Assembly (NCBI RefSeq): GCF_003143855.1
Contig: NZ_QFRK01000001.1
Coordinates: 447,614 to 511,613, forward strand
Reading direction: 5' to 3'
DNA length: 64,000 nucleotides
Source of the DNA: Streptomyces sp. NWU339
Lineage (GTDB): Bacteria; Actinomycetota; Actinomycetes; Streptomycetales; Streptomycetaceae
In this document: piece by piece, positions 8,383 through 18,552 of the stretch
How positions within the stretch are numbered: position 1 is the first letter of the stretch
Layout of the letters: every line of letters starts with the position of its first letter
Notes under the pieces: model-generated
Told to the model about the DNA's origin: nothing
Databases searched by the model: none
The model's input: the letters and a program-made list of their open reading frames with translations, nothing else
Program-made: the position numbers and the translations under genes

Positions 8383-8577
8383 GTGCAGGCGAGTGTTGGT
8401 GACAGGCTTCTTGTTCACGGCCGGGTCGTGGGGCAGCAGGATCGCACCGCAGAGGTCATCGAGGTGCTCGGTGCTGATGGGAGCCCTCCCTACCGGGTTC
8501 GTTTCGAGGACGGTCACGAGACGGTGATGAGTCCTGGCCCGGACACAGTCGTCCGTCCTTTCGCGCCCGAGGGGTAG
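8383..8577 (+). CDS. DUF1918 small protein
   Basis: 64 residues from GTG 8383, with AAAGGTG 6 nt upstream. The sequence (VGDRLLVHGRVVGQQDRTAE, 'EVLGADGSPPYRVRFEDGHE') is the SH3-like beta-barrel of DUF1918 and almost fills the protein. Biochemical role unknown. It lies between int and the tRNA-Arg. If the tRNA 3' end is the junction, this gene is cargo of the element. Confidence 0.85.
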   Translation: MQASVGDRLLVHGRVVGQQDRTAEVIEVLGADGSPPYRVRFEDGHETVMSPGPDTVVRPFAPEG

Positions 8578-8629
8578 GCAGCCCCCGCCCCTGGCGGTTG
8601 CCGTCAGAGACTGCCGTCAAGGCAAAAGC

Positions 8630-8663
8630 CAGAGGCCCCGTGGATCTCTCCACGGGGCCTCTG
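8630..8663 (-). terminator. Terminator of tRNA-Arg
   Basis: Perfect 15-bp stem (8630-8644 with 8649-8663) and 4-nt loop, just downstream of the tRNA 3' end on the minus strand. Confidence 0.8.
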
Positions 8664-8671
8664 ACCTGCTG

Positions 8672-8744
8672 TGCACTCGGCAGGATTCGAACCTGCAACC
8701 TTCTGATCCGTAGTCAGATGCTCTATCCGTTAAGCTACGAGTGC
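8672..8744 (-). tRNA. tRNA-Arg(ACG)
   Basis: The minus strand folds to a complete cloverleaf: 7-bp acceptor gcactcg/cgagtgc, a D arm with GCTTAACGGATAGAGC, anticodon arm tctga-CTACGGA-tcaga giving anticodon ACG, and T arm gcagg-TTCGAAT-cctgc. CCA is not encoded. Its 3' end faces the integrase, so it is the likely integration target. Confidence 0.95.
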
Positions 8745-8894
8745 CTGTGTCTTCAGTTTTCTCGCCGCTCCCGGGCCCGCTGGGCTCGCTCGCGGCGACA
8801 GGAAGAACATTACATGACCGCCGCCGTCATGTGAAATCCGTTTGGCTCACCCCTTGTGACCTGCGAAAACAAGGACGGAGGGCCGGGAATACGA

Positions 8895-8925
8895 CGAAGC
8901 CCCGGTCGGGTGGACCGGGGCTTCG
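8895..8925 (-). terminator. Terminator of tRNA-Ser(GCT)
   Basis: Perfect 13-bp stem (8895-8907 with 8913-8925) with a 5-nt loop, 9 bp beyond the tRNA 3' end. Confidence 0.8.
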
Positions 8926-8933
8926 AAACGGTG

Positions 8934-9024
8934 CGGAGGCGGAGGGATTTGAACCCTCGATGGGCTTTAAGACCCAAACCGCATTAGCAGTGCGGCGCCA
9001 TAGACCGGACTAGGCGACGCCTCC
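8934..9024 (-). tRNA. tRNA-Ser(GCT)
   Basis: Minus-strand class II tRNA with acceptor ggaggcg/cgcctcc, D arm with GCCTAGTCCGG, anticodon arm ccgca-CTGCTAA-tgcgg (anticodon GCT), long variable arm, and T arm gaggg-TTCAAAT-ccctc. Discriminator G fits serine. Confidence 0.95.
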
Positions 9025-9435
9025 GTGCACAACCTTCCGCGCGCGAGCGCGGATCAAGTGGTGCGTGCCGATGATGACACAGTCATGCGTGCCGTCACCA
9101 ATCGCCCCCCACGGTACTAGGCAGGGTGGCCACAGAGCAAAGCTCTTCCGACCGGCGAGTGGCGGGCGCGTCGCCGGCGCGGTGGGGGGGCCGGATCGGC
9201 ACATCGGGGGAAAGGCGTAGAGGTCCCGCAACGGTTCGGGCGGCGTCGGTGCAGGCCGGTGTCGGTGCGCGGCAATGCGAGCGTCACATCCCCGTCACGT
9301 TACGTGCGACCTCGGTCTCATCCGGCATCGCGAGCGCAATCCCAACCCTTAGACTCCCTCGGGTGACACGTTGCGGGCCGGTTGGCAAGATGGCCCGCGC
9401 GGTCGGCACGTAGCGGAACAGGGAGGAAGCGTCTC
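9025..9435. other. 411-bp gap upstream of the PAS protein
   Basis: No convincing gene. It must hold promoters for the tRNA-Ser (minus) and for the PAS/pseudokinase gene (plus), but no confident -35/-10 pair was picked. Confidence 0.5.
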
Positions 9436-12400
9436 GTGAGCAGCAGGCCATCCCGAGGCACTGCTCGCCTCGCAGCCATACTGGACGCGCTTCCCGACGC
9501 CTTGGTGCTGGTCAACGCCAACGGGACGGTCGTCAACGCCAACACCATCGCCCTCGAGGCGTTCGAGACGCCGGGCACGGCGCTGGTGGGGCGCGGGCTG
9601 CTCGACCTGCTGCCGCAATTCGACTCCAAGCTCATCCCCGGTTCCATGCGCCGGCCGGACCACATCGACCCGCGGGCCCGTACCAAGCCGACGCGCATGG
9701 TCGCCCGGCGGACCGACGGGACCGAGTTCCCGGTCGAGGTCACCAGTGCGAATCTGGAGACCGGCCAACAGGCCTACGACAATTACGGCTACACCGGTGA
9801 CGAACTGCTGATGCTCGTCGTACGCGATCTGTCCGGCACCGTCGACACCGAGGCCGAGCTGGCGCGTTCGCAGCGGCAGACCGAGATGATCCTGCGGGCC
9901 GCCGCGGAGGGCGTCGTCGGGACGGACACCGACGGACGGATCGTCCTGGTCAACCCGGCCGCCGCCCAGATACTGGGGCACCGGGCCAGTGACCTCGGCG
10001 GGCGCGAGCTGCACACCCTCGTCCTCCACTCGCGCGCCGACGGCTCGCCCTTCCCCTACGGCGAGTCCCCGCTCGCGGACACCCTGCGCTCCGGGCGCAA
10101 GCACCGGGTGCGCGGGCAGGTGCTGTACTCCAAGAGCGGCGACAAGGTGCCGGTCGACCTGACGACCGCGCCGGTGCGTGACGGCGACCAGCTCGTCGGC
10201 GCCGTCATGACCTTCACCGACCGGCGGCCCTATGACGCAGTCGTCAAGGAGAAGGAGGAGGCCGAGCGGCAGCACACCGAGGAGCTGGAACGGCTCGCCG
10301 AGGAGCACGCCTCCGAGCTCACCGCCCTGCGCCAGAAGCACGTCGGCGAGCTGGAGGAGCTGCGCGAGGCGCACACCGAGGAACTCGCCGCGAACGAGGA
10401 GCGGTACGCCGCGCTCGGCGAGCGGGAGAAGGACCGCTACGAGGCCCTCTCCGGCCGGCACGAACAGCTCCTCACCCTGCTCGGGCAGTCGCTCAGGAGT
10501 CCACTGGAGGAACTGCGCCGCGAACTGACCGCGCTCGCCTCGGACGACGCCGGCCAGCTGTGGCCCGAGGCCAACCAGGTGCTCCACCACCTGTCGGCCG
10601 GCTACTCCCGGATCACCACCCTCATCGACAACGTCCTCGGCTACCAGCGGCTCGACGCCGGGACGGAGGGGATCACCCGTACGAAGGTGATGCTCGACGC
10701 CGTCGTCGCCGCCGGTGTCGACGGGGCCGTGGAGCTCATCGGGCCGGGCCGGGTGCAGTTCGCCGTGCACGCGCCGCCCATCGAGGCCGAGGTCGACTCA
10801 CGGCTGCTCGCCACCGCCCTCGCGCATCTCGTCGCGGACGTCGCGGGCGTCGACGCCACCGGCAACACTCGCGTGTCGGCGGGCGGTTACCTGGACAACA
10901 CGGTCGTGGTCGCGGCGGCGCAGCGCGGTGAGGTCGTACGCCTCGAGGTGCGCGGGCCGTACAGCGGTGGCGATCCGGTGCACGAGCCGATCGTGCGCGG
11001 GATCGTACGGGCGCACGGAGGTGTGCTGCAGACGCACGAGGTGCCGGGGATGAGCGGCAGCGCGTTCGTCCTCGAGGTGCCCATCGGGGGCGGAGCCGGG
11101 GCCGTCGCCGCGGGTCAGGGACAGCTCGCGCTGACTTCCGGGGGGCCTGCGGAGGTTCCGGAGGAAGCTCCGGTGCCGGTGTCGGTGCCTTCGCAGGGAT
11201 CGGGACCGGGATCGGCGTCGGCGGACGCCTCGGTTGAGGAGGCCGGTTCGGCCCCGGGCGGTCAGCGGGGTTCCGGTGGCGGGCGGCGGAGGGCCCGGCG
11301 GGCCTCGGTGGACGCGTTCCTGGAGAGCGGGGTGCCGGGGGCCGAGGACGACTCCGGCTCCGGTGCGGAGGCCGCGGCGCCCCCCACCGGTCGGCGCAGG
11401 CGCCGGGCGGCGGCCGCGGCGGAGCCCGCGCAGCTTCCGGCTCAGGCGTCCGGTGAGGGCGCGGTGGTGGTGTCCGGCGGGACCGGACGGCGTCGTGGGC
11501 GACCGGCCGAGGGCGCGGAGGCCGCTGCCGCCGTACCGGGTGCGAGTGCGGCCGGTGCGGTCGGTGGGGCTGTCGTCACGGCCGCCGAGTCCGCGGCGGG
11601 GTCCGCCGCCTCGAACACGGGGCTGGGCGGGACCGTACCGCCGCAGGGAGTACCCGTCCCCTCCGGAGGGCTGCGCGCCGGACAGGCCTCCGGTGAGCAG
11701 CACGCCCTGCCGCCCGCGTTGCCCGCTGTGGGCGGTGCGGACGGAACGGCACAGGCCGCTCAGGGCCAGGACCAGGTGCAGGAGCAGGAAGAACAGCCTC
11801 AGTCGACCGGGCGGCGTCGGCGGGCGCTGGCGGCGGCCACCGAGCGGGCGGCGGCGCAGGAGGCCGCGCCCCGTACGGTGTTCGCGCTGCCGCCCGCCGA
11901 AGCGGACCAGGGGGAGCAAGCCGGGGTGGCCGAGGGTCCGCAGGAGGGCCCGGTGCCGGTGCCACTTCCCGGACCGGCCGCTTCCGGTGACGCCCTGTTC
12001 GACGGGCGCCATGACGCCGTCCCGCACGACCAGGCCGACGATCACACCCCGCCGCAACCGCATCCCACCAGCGCCCCGACGGGCCGACGCCGTCGCGCCG
12101 TCGCCCAGCCGGCCGAGCAGGGCGCGGGCCTTGCGCCGGTGCCGGCCCCGGCGCCGGTCCCGGTTCCGGCTCAACCGGTGGCGCCCGTGCAGGCTGCCCC
12201 GATTCCCCCGCAGGGCATGCCCGTACCGCCGCAGGGCGCGGCCCTTCCGTCGGCCGTTCCGCCCCAGGGCGAACCCGTGCACGGTCGGGGCGCCGCCGTC
12301 CCCGGACAGATGCCCCAGGTGCAGGCACCGGCACAGACACAAGCGGTACAGCCACCGGCACCGGCACCGGCACCGGCACCCCACGATCAGCCCCAGGTGG

Positions 12401-14016
12401 CCTCCGGCGGTCAGCCGATGCCCCAGCCCGCCGCGCCGGTCCCGGCACAGCCCGCCGCCCCGGCCGCGGAGCAGCCCGCTTCCGTCGCCCAGCCGCTGCC
12501 CGCCGAGGCCGCGCCGGGTCAGGGAACTCCGCCCGACGGCGCCCCGGCCGCGCAGCCGCCGTGGCCCGCCGCCGGCGCCCCCGTCCCGCCGCAAGGTGCC
12601 CCCGTGCCGCCGAGCGGTGTGGCGGCGCCCGCACCGGGCGCCCCGCTGCCTCCCGAAGCCACACCCGCGCCCGTGCCCGGGCAGCGGGCTGCTCAGCCTC
12701 AGCCTCAGCCGCTACCGGTAGAGACGCCGGCGCCGACGGCACCGGTGGACCCGAACTCGACGCAGGGGCGTGCGTTCAGCGTGCGCACTCTGGGGCAGGG
12801 TGTGCCGTTCACCCGACAGGCCGTCCAGGTCCAGCAGCCGCTGCCGACGGCCACGCCTCCCCCGCATCAGCCGGGCGGCTCGGGCCGTCGCCGCAAGCTC
12901 GGCACGCGTACCGCCCCGGCCGCGGACCACGAACAGGGCGCGCGCCCGCACGCGACGGCCGACTCCGCCCCCGCCCAGCGGCAGGCGCAGGCAGCGCCCC
13001 AGGCACCCGCGCGCGCACAGACACCGGCACAGGCACCGGCACAGGCGCAGCCCCAGCAGCCCCAGGCGCAACCCCCGTCGCCCCCGCAGTCGCCCCCGCT
13101 GTCGCAGCCGCAGCACTCGCCCGCCGGGCAGCCACTACTCACGCCGACGACCGAGGGCACGGGACGCTCGTACGCGATAGGGGCGCCGGACGCGGACGCG
13201 GCCGAGGGCCCCGAACCGCTGGACGGGCCGGGCGGGGCCGTCGAGGTGGCGGATCCCCCGCGTCCGCAGCCGATGGACGACGAACTGCCGCCGGAGCCGT
13301 TGGACAACCCGCGTCGGCTGCTGGTGTGGCCCGCGCCGGACGTCGCCACGCAGCAGGCGCTGAGCGACCGCGGCTACCGGCCGGTGATCGTGAACTCGCG
13401 CGAGGAGGTCGACGCACAGATCGCGGCGTTCCCCGCCGCGCTGTTCGTGGACCCGCTGACCGGGCCGATCACCCGGACGGCGCTCCAGTCACTGCGGAAG
13501 GCTGCGGTGGCCGCCGAGGTTCCGGTGCTGGTCACGGCCGGCCTGGGGCAGGCGTCGCGCGATGCCGCCTACGGCGCCGACCCCGCCGTACTGCTGAAGG
13601 CCCTCGCGCCGCGTGACAGCGAGCAGCACCCGCCGCGGGTGCTGCTGATCGAGGAGCACGCGGAGATCGCGCTGGCACTGACCGCGACGCTGGAGCGGCG
13701 CGGTATGCAGGTCGCGCGGGCCGCGGGCGACGCGGACGCGGTGACGCTGGCGGGGCAGTTCCGGCCGAACCTGGTGGTGATGGACCTGATGCAGATGCGT
13801 CGGCAGCAGACCGGGTCCGCCGGGATCATCGACTGGCTGCGGGCGAACGGGCAGCTCAACCGCACCCCACTCGTCGTCTACACCGCCGCCGTCGGACAGG
13901 CCGACCTGCCGCGGCTGGCCTCCGGCGAGACGGTGCTGTTCCTCGCGGAGCGGTCCACGAGCGACGAGGTGCAGGACAGGATCGTCGACCTGCTCGCCCG
14001 TATCGGCACCAACTGA
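9436..14016 (+). CDS. Giant PAS / degenerate histidine kinase / pseudo-receiver protein
   Basis: 1526 residues from GTG 9436, with GGGAGGA 9 nt upstream. Order: PAS at about 10-130; second PAS at about 145-260; coiled coil 265-355 (repeated ELxxLxxxHxxEL); a DHp-like helix GQSLRSPLEELRREL in which the usual catalytic His of HELRTPL is Gln; a weak HATPase-like region to about 550 without clear N or G boxes; a Pro/Ala/Gln-rich disordered linker of about 725 residues; and two tandem receiver-like domains at about 1290-1526. The second has the EE acid pair and 'LVVMDL' Asp, but the usual Lys appears replaced in 'FLAERS'. The linker carries six basic (T/S/G)GRRR motifs and PPQG repeats. Probably a signalling scaffold rather than an active kinase. 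Cytoplasmic; no membrane segment seen. Confidence 0.8.
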   Translation: MSSRPSRGTARLAAILDALPDALVLVNANGTVVNANTIALEAFETPGTALVGRGLLDLLPQFDSKLIPGSMRRPDHIDPRARTKPTRMVARRTDGTEFPVEVTSANLETGQQAYDNYGYTGDELLMLVVRDLSGTVDTEAELARSQRQTEMILRAAAEGVVGTDTDGRIVLVNPAAAQILGHRASDLGGRELHTLVLHSRADGSPFPYGESPLADTLRSGRKHRVRGQVLYSKSGDKVPVDLTTAPVRDGDQLVGAVMTFTDRRPYDAVVKEKEEAERQHTEELERLAEEHASELTALRQKHVGELEELREAHTEELAANEERYAALGEREKDRYEALSGRHEQLLTLLGQSLRSPLEELRRELTALASDDAGQLWPEANQVLHHLSAGYSRITTLIDNVLGYQRLDAGTEGITRTKVMLDAVVAAGVDGAVELIGPGRVQFAVHAPPIEAEVDSRLLATALAHLVADVAGVDATGNTRVSAGGYLDNTVVVAAAQRGEVVRLEVRGPYSGGDPVHEPIVRGIVRAHGGVLQTHEVPGMSGSAFVLEVPIGGGAGAVAAGQGQLALTSGGPAEVPEEAPVPVSVPSQGSGPGSASADASVEEAGSAPGGQRGSGGGRRRARRASVDAFLESGVPGAEDDSGSGAEAAAPPTGRRRRRAAAAAEPAQLPAQASGEGAVVVSGGTGRRRGRPAEGAEAAAAVPGASAAGAVGGAVVTAAESAAGSAASNTGLGGTVPPQGVPVPSGGLRAGQASGEQHALPPALPAVGGADGTAQAAQGQDQVQEQEEQPQSTGRRRRALAAATERAAAQEAAPRTVFALPPAEADQGEQAGVAEGPQEGPVPVPLPGPAASGDALFDGRHDAVPHDQADDHTPPQPHPTSAPTGRRRRAVAQPAEQGAGLAPVPAPAPVPVPAQPVAPVQAAPIPPQGMPVPPQGAALPSAVPPQGEPVHGRGAAVPGQMPQVQAPAQTQAVQPPAPAPAPAPHDQPQVASGGQPMPQPAAPVPAQPAAPAAEQPASVAQPLPAEAAPGQGTPPDGAPAAQPPWPAAGAPVPPQGAPVPPSGVAAPAPGAPLPPEATPAPVPGQRAAQPQPQPLPVETPAPTAPVDPNSTQGRAFSVRTLGQGVPFTRQAVQVQQPLPTATPPPHQPGGSGRRRKLGTRTAPAADHEQGARPHATADSAPAQRQAQAAPQAPARAQTPAQAPAQAQPQQPQAQPPSPPQSPPLSQPQHSPAGQPLLTPTTEGTGRSYAIGAPDADAAEGPEPLDGPGGAVEVADPPRPQPMDDELPPEPLDNPRRLLVWPAPDVATQQALSDRGYRPVIVNSREEVDAQIAAFPAALFVDPLTGPITRTALQSLRKAAVAAEVPVLVTAGLGQASRDAAYGADPAVLLKALAPRDSEQHPPRVLLIEEHAEIALALTATLERRGMQVARAAGDADAVTLAGQFRPNLVVMDLMQMRRQQTGSAGIIDWLRANGQLNRTPLVVYTAAVGQADLPRLASGETVLFLAERSTSDEVQDRIVDLLARIGTN

Positions 14017-14028
14017 GCGACGGCGTGA

Positions 14029-14069
14029 GCCGGGTGGGACGGGCCGAGGTTCGTCCGTCCCCACCCGGC
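14029..14069. terminator. Bidirectional terminator between convergent genes
   Basis: gccgggtggg (14029-14038) pairs with cccacccggc (14060-14069), with further internal pairing, between the ends of the PAS protein and acyl-CoA synthetase genes. Confidence 0.65.
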
Positions 14070-14114
14070 GCGGCTGTGGTGCGTAACGGCGTCAGGGGTC
14101 AGGGGCGTTGAGCG

Positions 14115-15767
<1,653 letters not shown>

Positions 15768-15891
15768 GGCGTCCTCCTGGGCGACATTGCCTACGCGGCG
15801 GTAACGGTTGTGCTGATTCTGCGCACATACCGCTTGGTATGTCACTAGGCGGACGGATGATCGATCACGTTCCGCGGAACTTCGTTCCCGG

Positions 15892-16452
15892 TCAGGACCG
15901 GACGAGCCCCAACTCGGCGTCGTCCCGCAACTTCCCGAGCGCCCGCGAAACGGCCGATTTCACCGTGCCCACCGATACGCCGAGCACCTCGGCCGTCTGG
16001 GCCTCGCTGAGATCCTCGTAGTACCGCAGGACGACCATGGCACGCTGTCGCGCGGGCAGCCGCATGATCGCCCGCCACATCGCGTCGCGCAGCGCCTGCT
16101 GCTCGGCCGGGTCGTCGCCGCCGGGGACCGGGTCCGGCTCGGGCAGCTCCTCGCAGGCGAACTCGTCCACCTTGCGCTTGCGCCACTGCGACGTCCGCGT
16201 GTTCAGCAGCGCCCGGCGCACATAGCCGTCGAGCGCACGATGGTCCTCGATACGCTCCCAGGCGACGTACGTCTTGGCGAGCGCGGTCTGCAGCAGGTCC
16301 TCCGCGTCGCTCGGGTTCCCGGTCAAGGACCGGGCGGTACGCAGGAGCACCGGCTGCCGGGCCCTCATGTACGACGAGAACGACGGGTACGGGAGGGTCT
16401 GCTTCGCCGGAGCAGCGGCGTTCGAAGCGCTGGTGCAGACGGGTCTGGTCAT
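15892..16452 (-). CDS. SigE-family ECF RNA polymerase sigma factor
   Basis: 186 residues. Region 2 (FSSYMRARQPVLLRTARSLT, 'DAEDLLQTALAKTYVAWERI') and region 4 ('LPARQRAMVVLRYYEDLSEA', 'LGVSVGTVKSAVSRALGKL') are complete. The linker is acidic and Pro-rich. The pattern matches the actinobacterial SigE-family subgroup of ECF sigmas. The 21-residue N-terminal Ala/Thr tail is not conserved in the fold. No anti-sigma gene is adjacent. The neighbour in the same direction is a small secreted protein (16719-17042), a possible target. Confidence 0.9.
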   Translation of the reverse strand: MTRPVCTSASNAAAPAKQTLPYPSFSSYMRARQPVLLRTARSLTGNPSDAEDLLQTALAKTYVAWERIEDHRALDGYVRRALLNTRTSQWRKRKVDEFACEELPEPDPVPGGDDPAEQQALRDAMWRAIMRLPARQRAMVVLRYYEDLSEAQTAEVLGVSVGTVKSAVSRALGKLRDDAELGLVRS

Positions 16453-16692
16453 GACTCAACGCTATGAGCGGGGCACGTCCGGCAAATCGGCCGCAGGTCC
16501 CGAAGCCGCGTCCCCCTCAGGTTGTAGGGGTGGGGCCTGCCGCACCTCCTGAAGGTGGACGAGCGGGGGAGACCCCGTGCGGGTTCCCCCTTGGGGGAAG
16601 CACCGCGGAAACCCGAAAACGCCTGCGCGACGGTACCGGAGTACCGCCGAGCAGACGCTTCGCACCCCACGGATCGCACCCCACACGGCGTC

Positions 16693-16711
16693 AGAGGGCC
16701 GTCGGCCCTCT
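16693..16711 (-). terminator. Hairpin downstream of the secreted-protein gene
   Basis: agagggcc (16693-16700) pairs with ggccctct (16704-16711), loop 3, eight bases after the stop on the minus strand. Confidence 0.5.
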
Positions 16712-16718
16712 CACCTCA

Positions 16719-17042
16719 TCACCACAGCGGGGTGAAGTTGACCACCACGTTGTCGTTGCCCTGGACGACGGACGTGAACGCGGAGCCGTTGACCTGGGCG
16801 GTGTTGCTCTGGTTCGAGGCACCGGAACCGACGGCCTGCTGCTGCGTGGTGGCCGCGTTGCCGAAGTTGTCGCCGCCGACGCCGCTGCCGAGCACTCCCG
16901 CCTCGGCGCTTGTGGCCGTGGCGTTCGATCCGTCGTCCGCTAGGGCGCCGGCGTCCGCCACAGCGACGCCGGCGAAGAGGGCAGCCGCGAGCGGAAGAGC
17001 GGAGACGGCGGCGATGACTCGGGCGGTACGGATGCTTGCCAT
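16719..17042 (-). CDS. Small secreted Gln/Asn/Gly-rich protein
   Basis: 107 residues, ATG 17042 with GGAGGG 9 nt upstream. Sec signal peptide of about 30 residues (basic start, hydrophobic LPLAAALFAGVAVA, AxA site 'VADAGA'). The mature part of about 77 residues has no Cys and is rich in Gly, Ser, Asn, Gln: 'NFGNAATTQQQAVGSG', 'NQSNTAQVNGSAF', 'VVQGNDNVVVNF', ending FTPLW. The alternation of Gln/Asn with small and beta-branched residues resembles curlin-like or surface amyloid repeats. It is not a chaplin (no chaplin domain) and not a clear rodlin. Extracellular; role unknown. Confidence 0.75.
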   Translation of the reverse strand: MASIRTARVIAAVSALPLAAALFAGVAVADAGALADDGSNATATSAEAGVLGSGVGGDNFGNAATTQQQAVGSGASNQSNTAQVNGSAFTSVVQGNDNVVVNFTPLW

Positions 17043-17400
17043 GTTGTGTTCCCTCCAGAACCAAGGACGCACCGGCTCATGAGCGTGTGTGCGTGATGTA
17101 CGGCTGCCACCAGGGGAGTCGGCCGACCACCCCGGCACTGTGCACGACGTCGCGAGATCAGGATTGCCCACCGAATCCTGGTGAACCACCTCGGAAGCCG
17201 TCATTAGCACGCAAGCGTGAGCACAAGTCGATAAACCTCCCTCTCCCCCCTGAGTCGCCTCTCCGCCCGACACGGCCGGCTCCGCGTCAACCCCCGCAAG
17301 AGGGGAAGCGTTTCGGCACTTTTTCCGCAAACCCTGTGAACCCCGGCGCGTCACACCCACCCCTCTTCCCCTTCTCGAACGTGCGTACGAAAATAGGTCC
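17043..17400. other. 358-bp divergent promoter region
   Basis: Lies between the secreted protein (minus) and Prim-Pol (plus) genes. Pyrimidine-rich on the plus strand, with no additional gene. Promoters for both genes should be here, but none is confidently placed. Confidence 0.45.
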
Positions 17401-18282
17401 ATGGCCACCACCGACCGGCAGGCCACCACGCTGGCCCTCGCACACGCTTTGTCAGCCGCCGAACGCGGACTGGCCGTCATCCCGCTGTCCCGGACCAAAC
17501 TCCCCGCCCTACGCTCCCCGCACCGCGACGAACCTGTCCCCCGTCCCGGCCGAACCACCCCCTGTCACGGCGAGTGCGGCCGCTTCGGGCACGGTGTGCA
17601 CGACGCCTCCACCGACCCCGCCCGCATCCGCGCGCTCTTCGCCGCGGCGCCCAGGGCCACCGGCTACGGCATCGCCTGCGGACTGCCCCCGCACCACCTC
17701 ATCGGTGTCGACCTCGACACGAAGACCGGTACGGACTCCTCCGCCGCCCTGCGCGAACTGGCCCTGCGTCACCTGTTCACGGTCCCCGCCACGGTGACCG
17801 TCCTGACCCCCAGCGGCGGCCGTCACCTGTGGCTCAGCAGCCCGCCGGACGTCGTCGTCCCCAACTCCGCGAGCCGCCTCGCCCCCGGCATCGACATCCG
17901 CGGCGCCGGGGGCTATCTCATCGGCCCCGGCTCCCGCACGGACCACGGCACCTACACGACCGTCCCGGGGACCGCTCGCTCAGCCCCCGCCGCCTGCCCG
18001 CCCGCCCTCCTGCGGCTTCTCCTGCCACCGCCCCGCGCCCACCACCCCACGCCCCCGTCGGCCGGCGGTCACGGTCGGGGACTCGTCCAGTTCGTCCTCG
18101 CGGCGCACGAGGGCCAGCGCAACACCCGCCTGTTCTGGGCGGCCTGCCGCGCCTACGAGGACGGCATCGGCCCCGCCCTGGTGAACCCCTTGGTCGACGC
18201 GGCCCTCACCACGGGCCTGTCCGAACGCGAGGCCCGCGCGACCATCGCGTCAGCGGCCCGCACGACGGGCCACCACCTCTGA
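17401..18282 (+). CDS. Bifunctional DNA primase/polymerase (Prim-Pol) N-terminal domain protein
   Basis: 293 residues. The AEP-type Prim-Pol fold is recognisable from 'ALSAAERGLAVIPLSR', the CHGECGRFGHGVHDA Cys/His segment near 45-60, 'GYGIACGLPPHHLIGVDLDT' with the catalytic DxD near 100, 'VTVLTPSGGRHLWL' and 'PGIDIRGAGGYLIGPGS'. The C-terminal 80 residues form a small helical domain. No helicase is attached or adjacent. Such stand-alone proteins are common in Streptomyces chromosomes; their role in replication or repair is not settled. Confidence 0.85.
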   Translation: MATTDRQATTLALAHALSAAERGLAVIPLSRTKLPALRSPHRDEPVPRPGRTTPCHGECGRFGHGVHDASTDPARIRALFAAAPRATGYGIACGLPPHHLIGVDLDTKTGTDSSAALRELALRHLFTVPATVTVLTPSGGRHLWLSSPPDVVVPNSASRLAPGIDIRGAGGYLIGPGSRTDHGTYTTVPGTARSAPAACPPALLRLLLPPPRAHHPTPPSAGGHGRGLVQFVLAAHEGQRNTRLFWAACRAYEDGIGPALVNPLVDAALTTGLSEREARATIASAARTTGHHL

Positions 18283-18372
18283 CCCACAACCCGGGATCCA
18301 CCGGTCGTCCCCTCCCCCGCGCCCCACGAAAACCGAAGGCCCCGGACACACCACCGCCCTAGAGTGCCGACC

Positions 18373-18552
18373 ATGTCACTCGCCCGCGCCGCCTCCGCTT
18401 CCAACTGCTTCGCTCCCGGCCGCTTCACTTCCGGCTGCGCGGTCGCCGCCTCAGCGCGAGCCCCGCGCTGCGGTACGCACCCTGGGAGCAACCGGTCGAG
18501 GACGAGGAGATCCGACCGTACGCCCCGCACACACCTGGAAAGCCCCGAATGA
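18373..18552 (+). CDS. Doubtful 59-residue frame before the DinB gene
   Basis: ATG 18373 to TGA 18552, overlapping the DinB start as ATGA. Composition (Ala/Ser/Arg/Pro) is not distinctive. The competing frame, in phase with DinB, is open from 18363 but has no start codon in its first part. It reads more protein-like ('LRYAPWEQPVEDEEIRPYAP'), so this stretch may instead be an ancestral N-terminal or upstream coding region. Confidence 0.25.
   Translation: MSLARAASASNCFAPGRFTSGCAVAASARAPRCGTHPGSNRSRTRRSDRTPRTHLESPE

Noticed and set aside
11234..12721. Long Arg/Pro-rich frames inside the PAS-protein linker.
   Set aside because: Shadows of a low-complexity GC-rich coding region; the main frame continues intact from PAS to receiver domains.
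16719..17558. A longer 279-codon version of the secreted-protein frame.
   Set aside because: The upstream part crosses the divergent promoter and Prim-Pol start. ATG 17042 has a ribosome binding site and opens a signal peptide.
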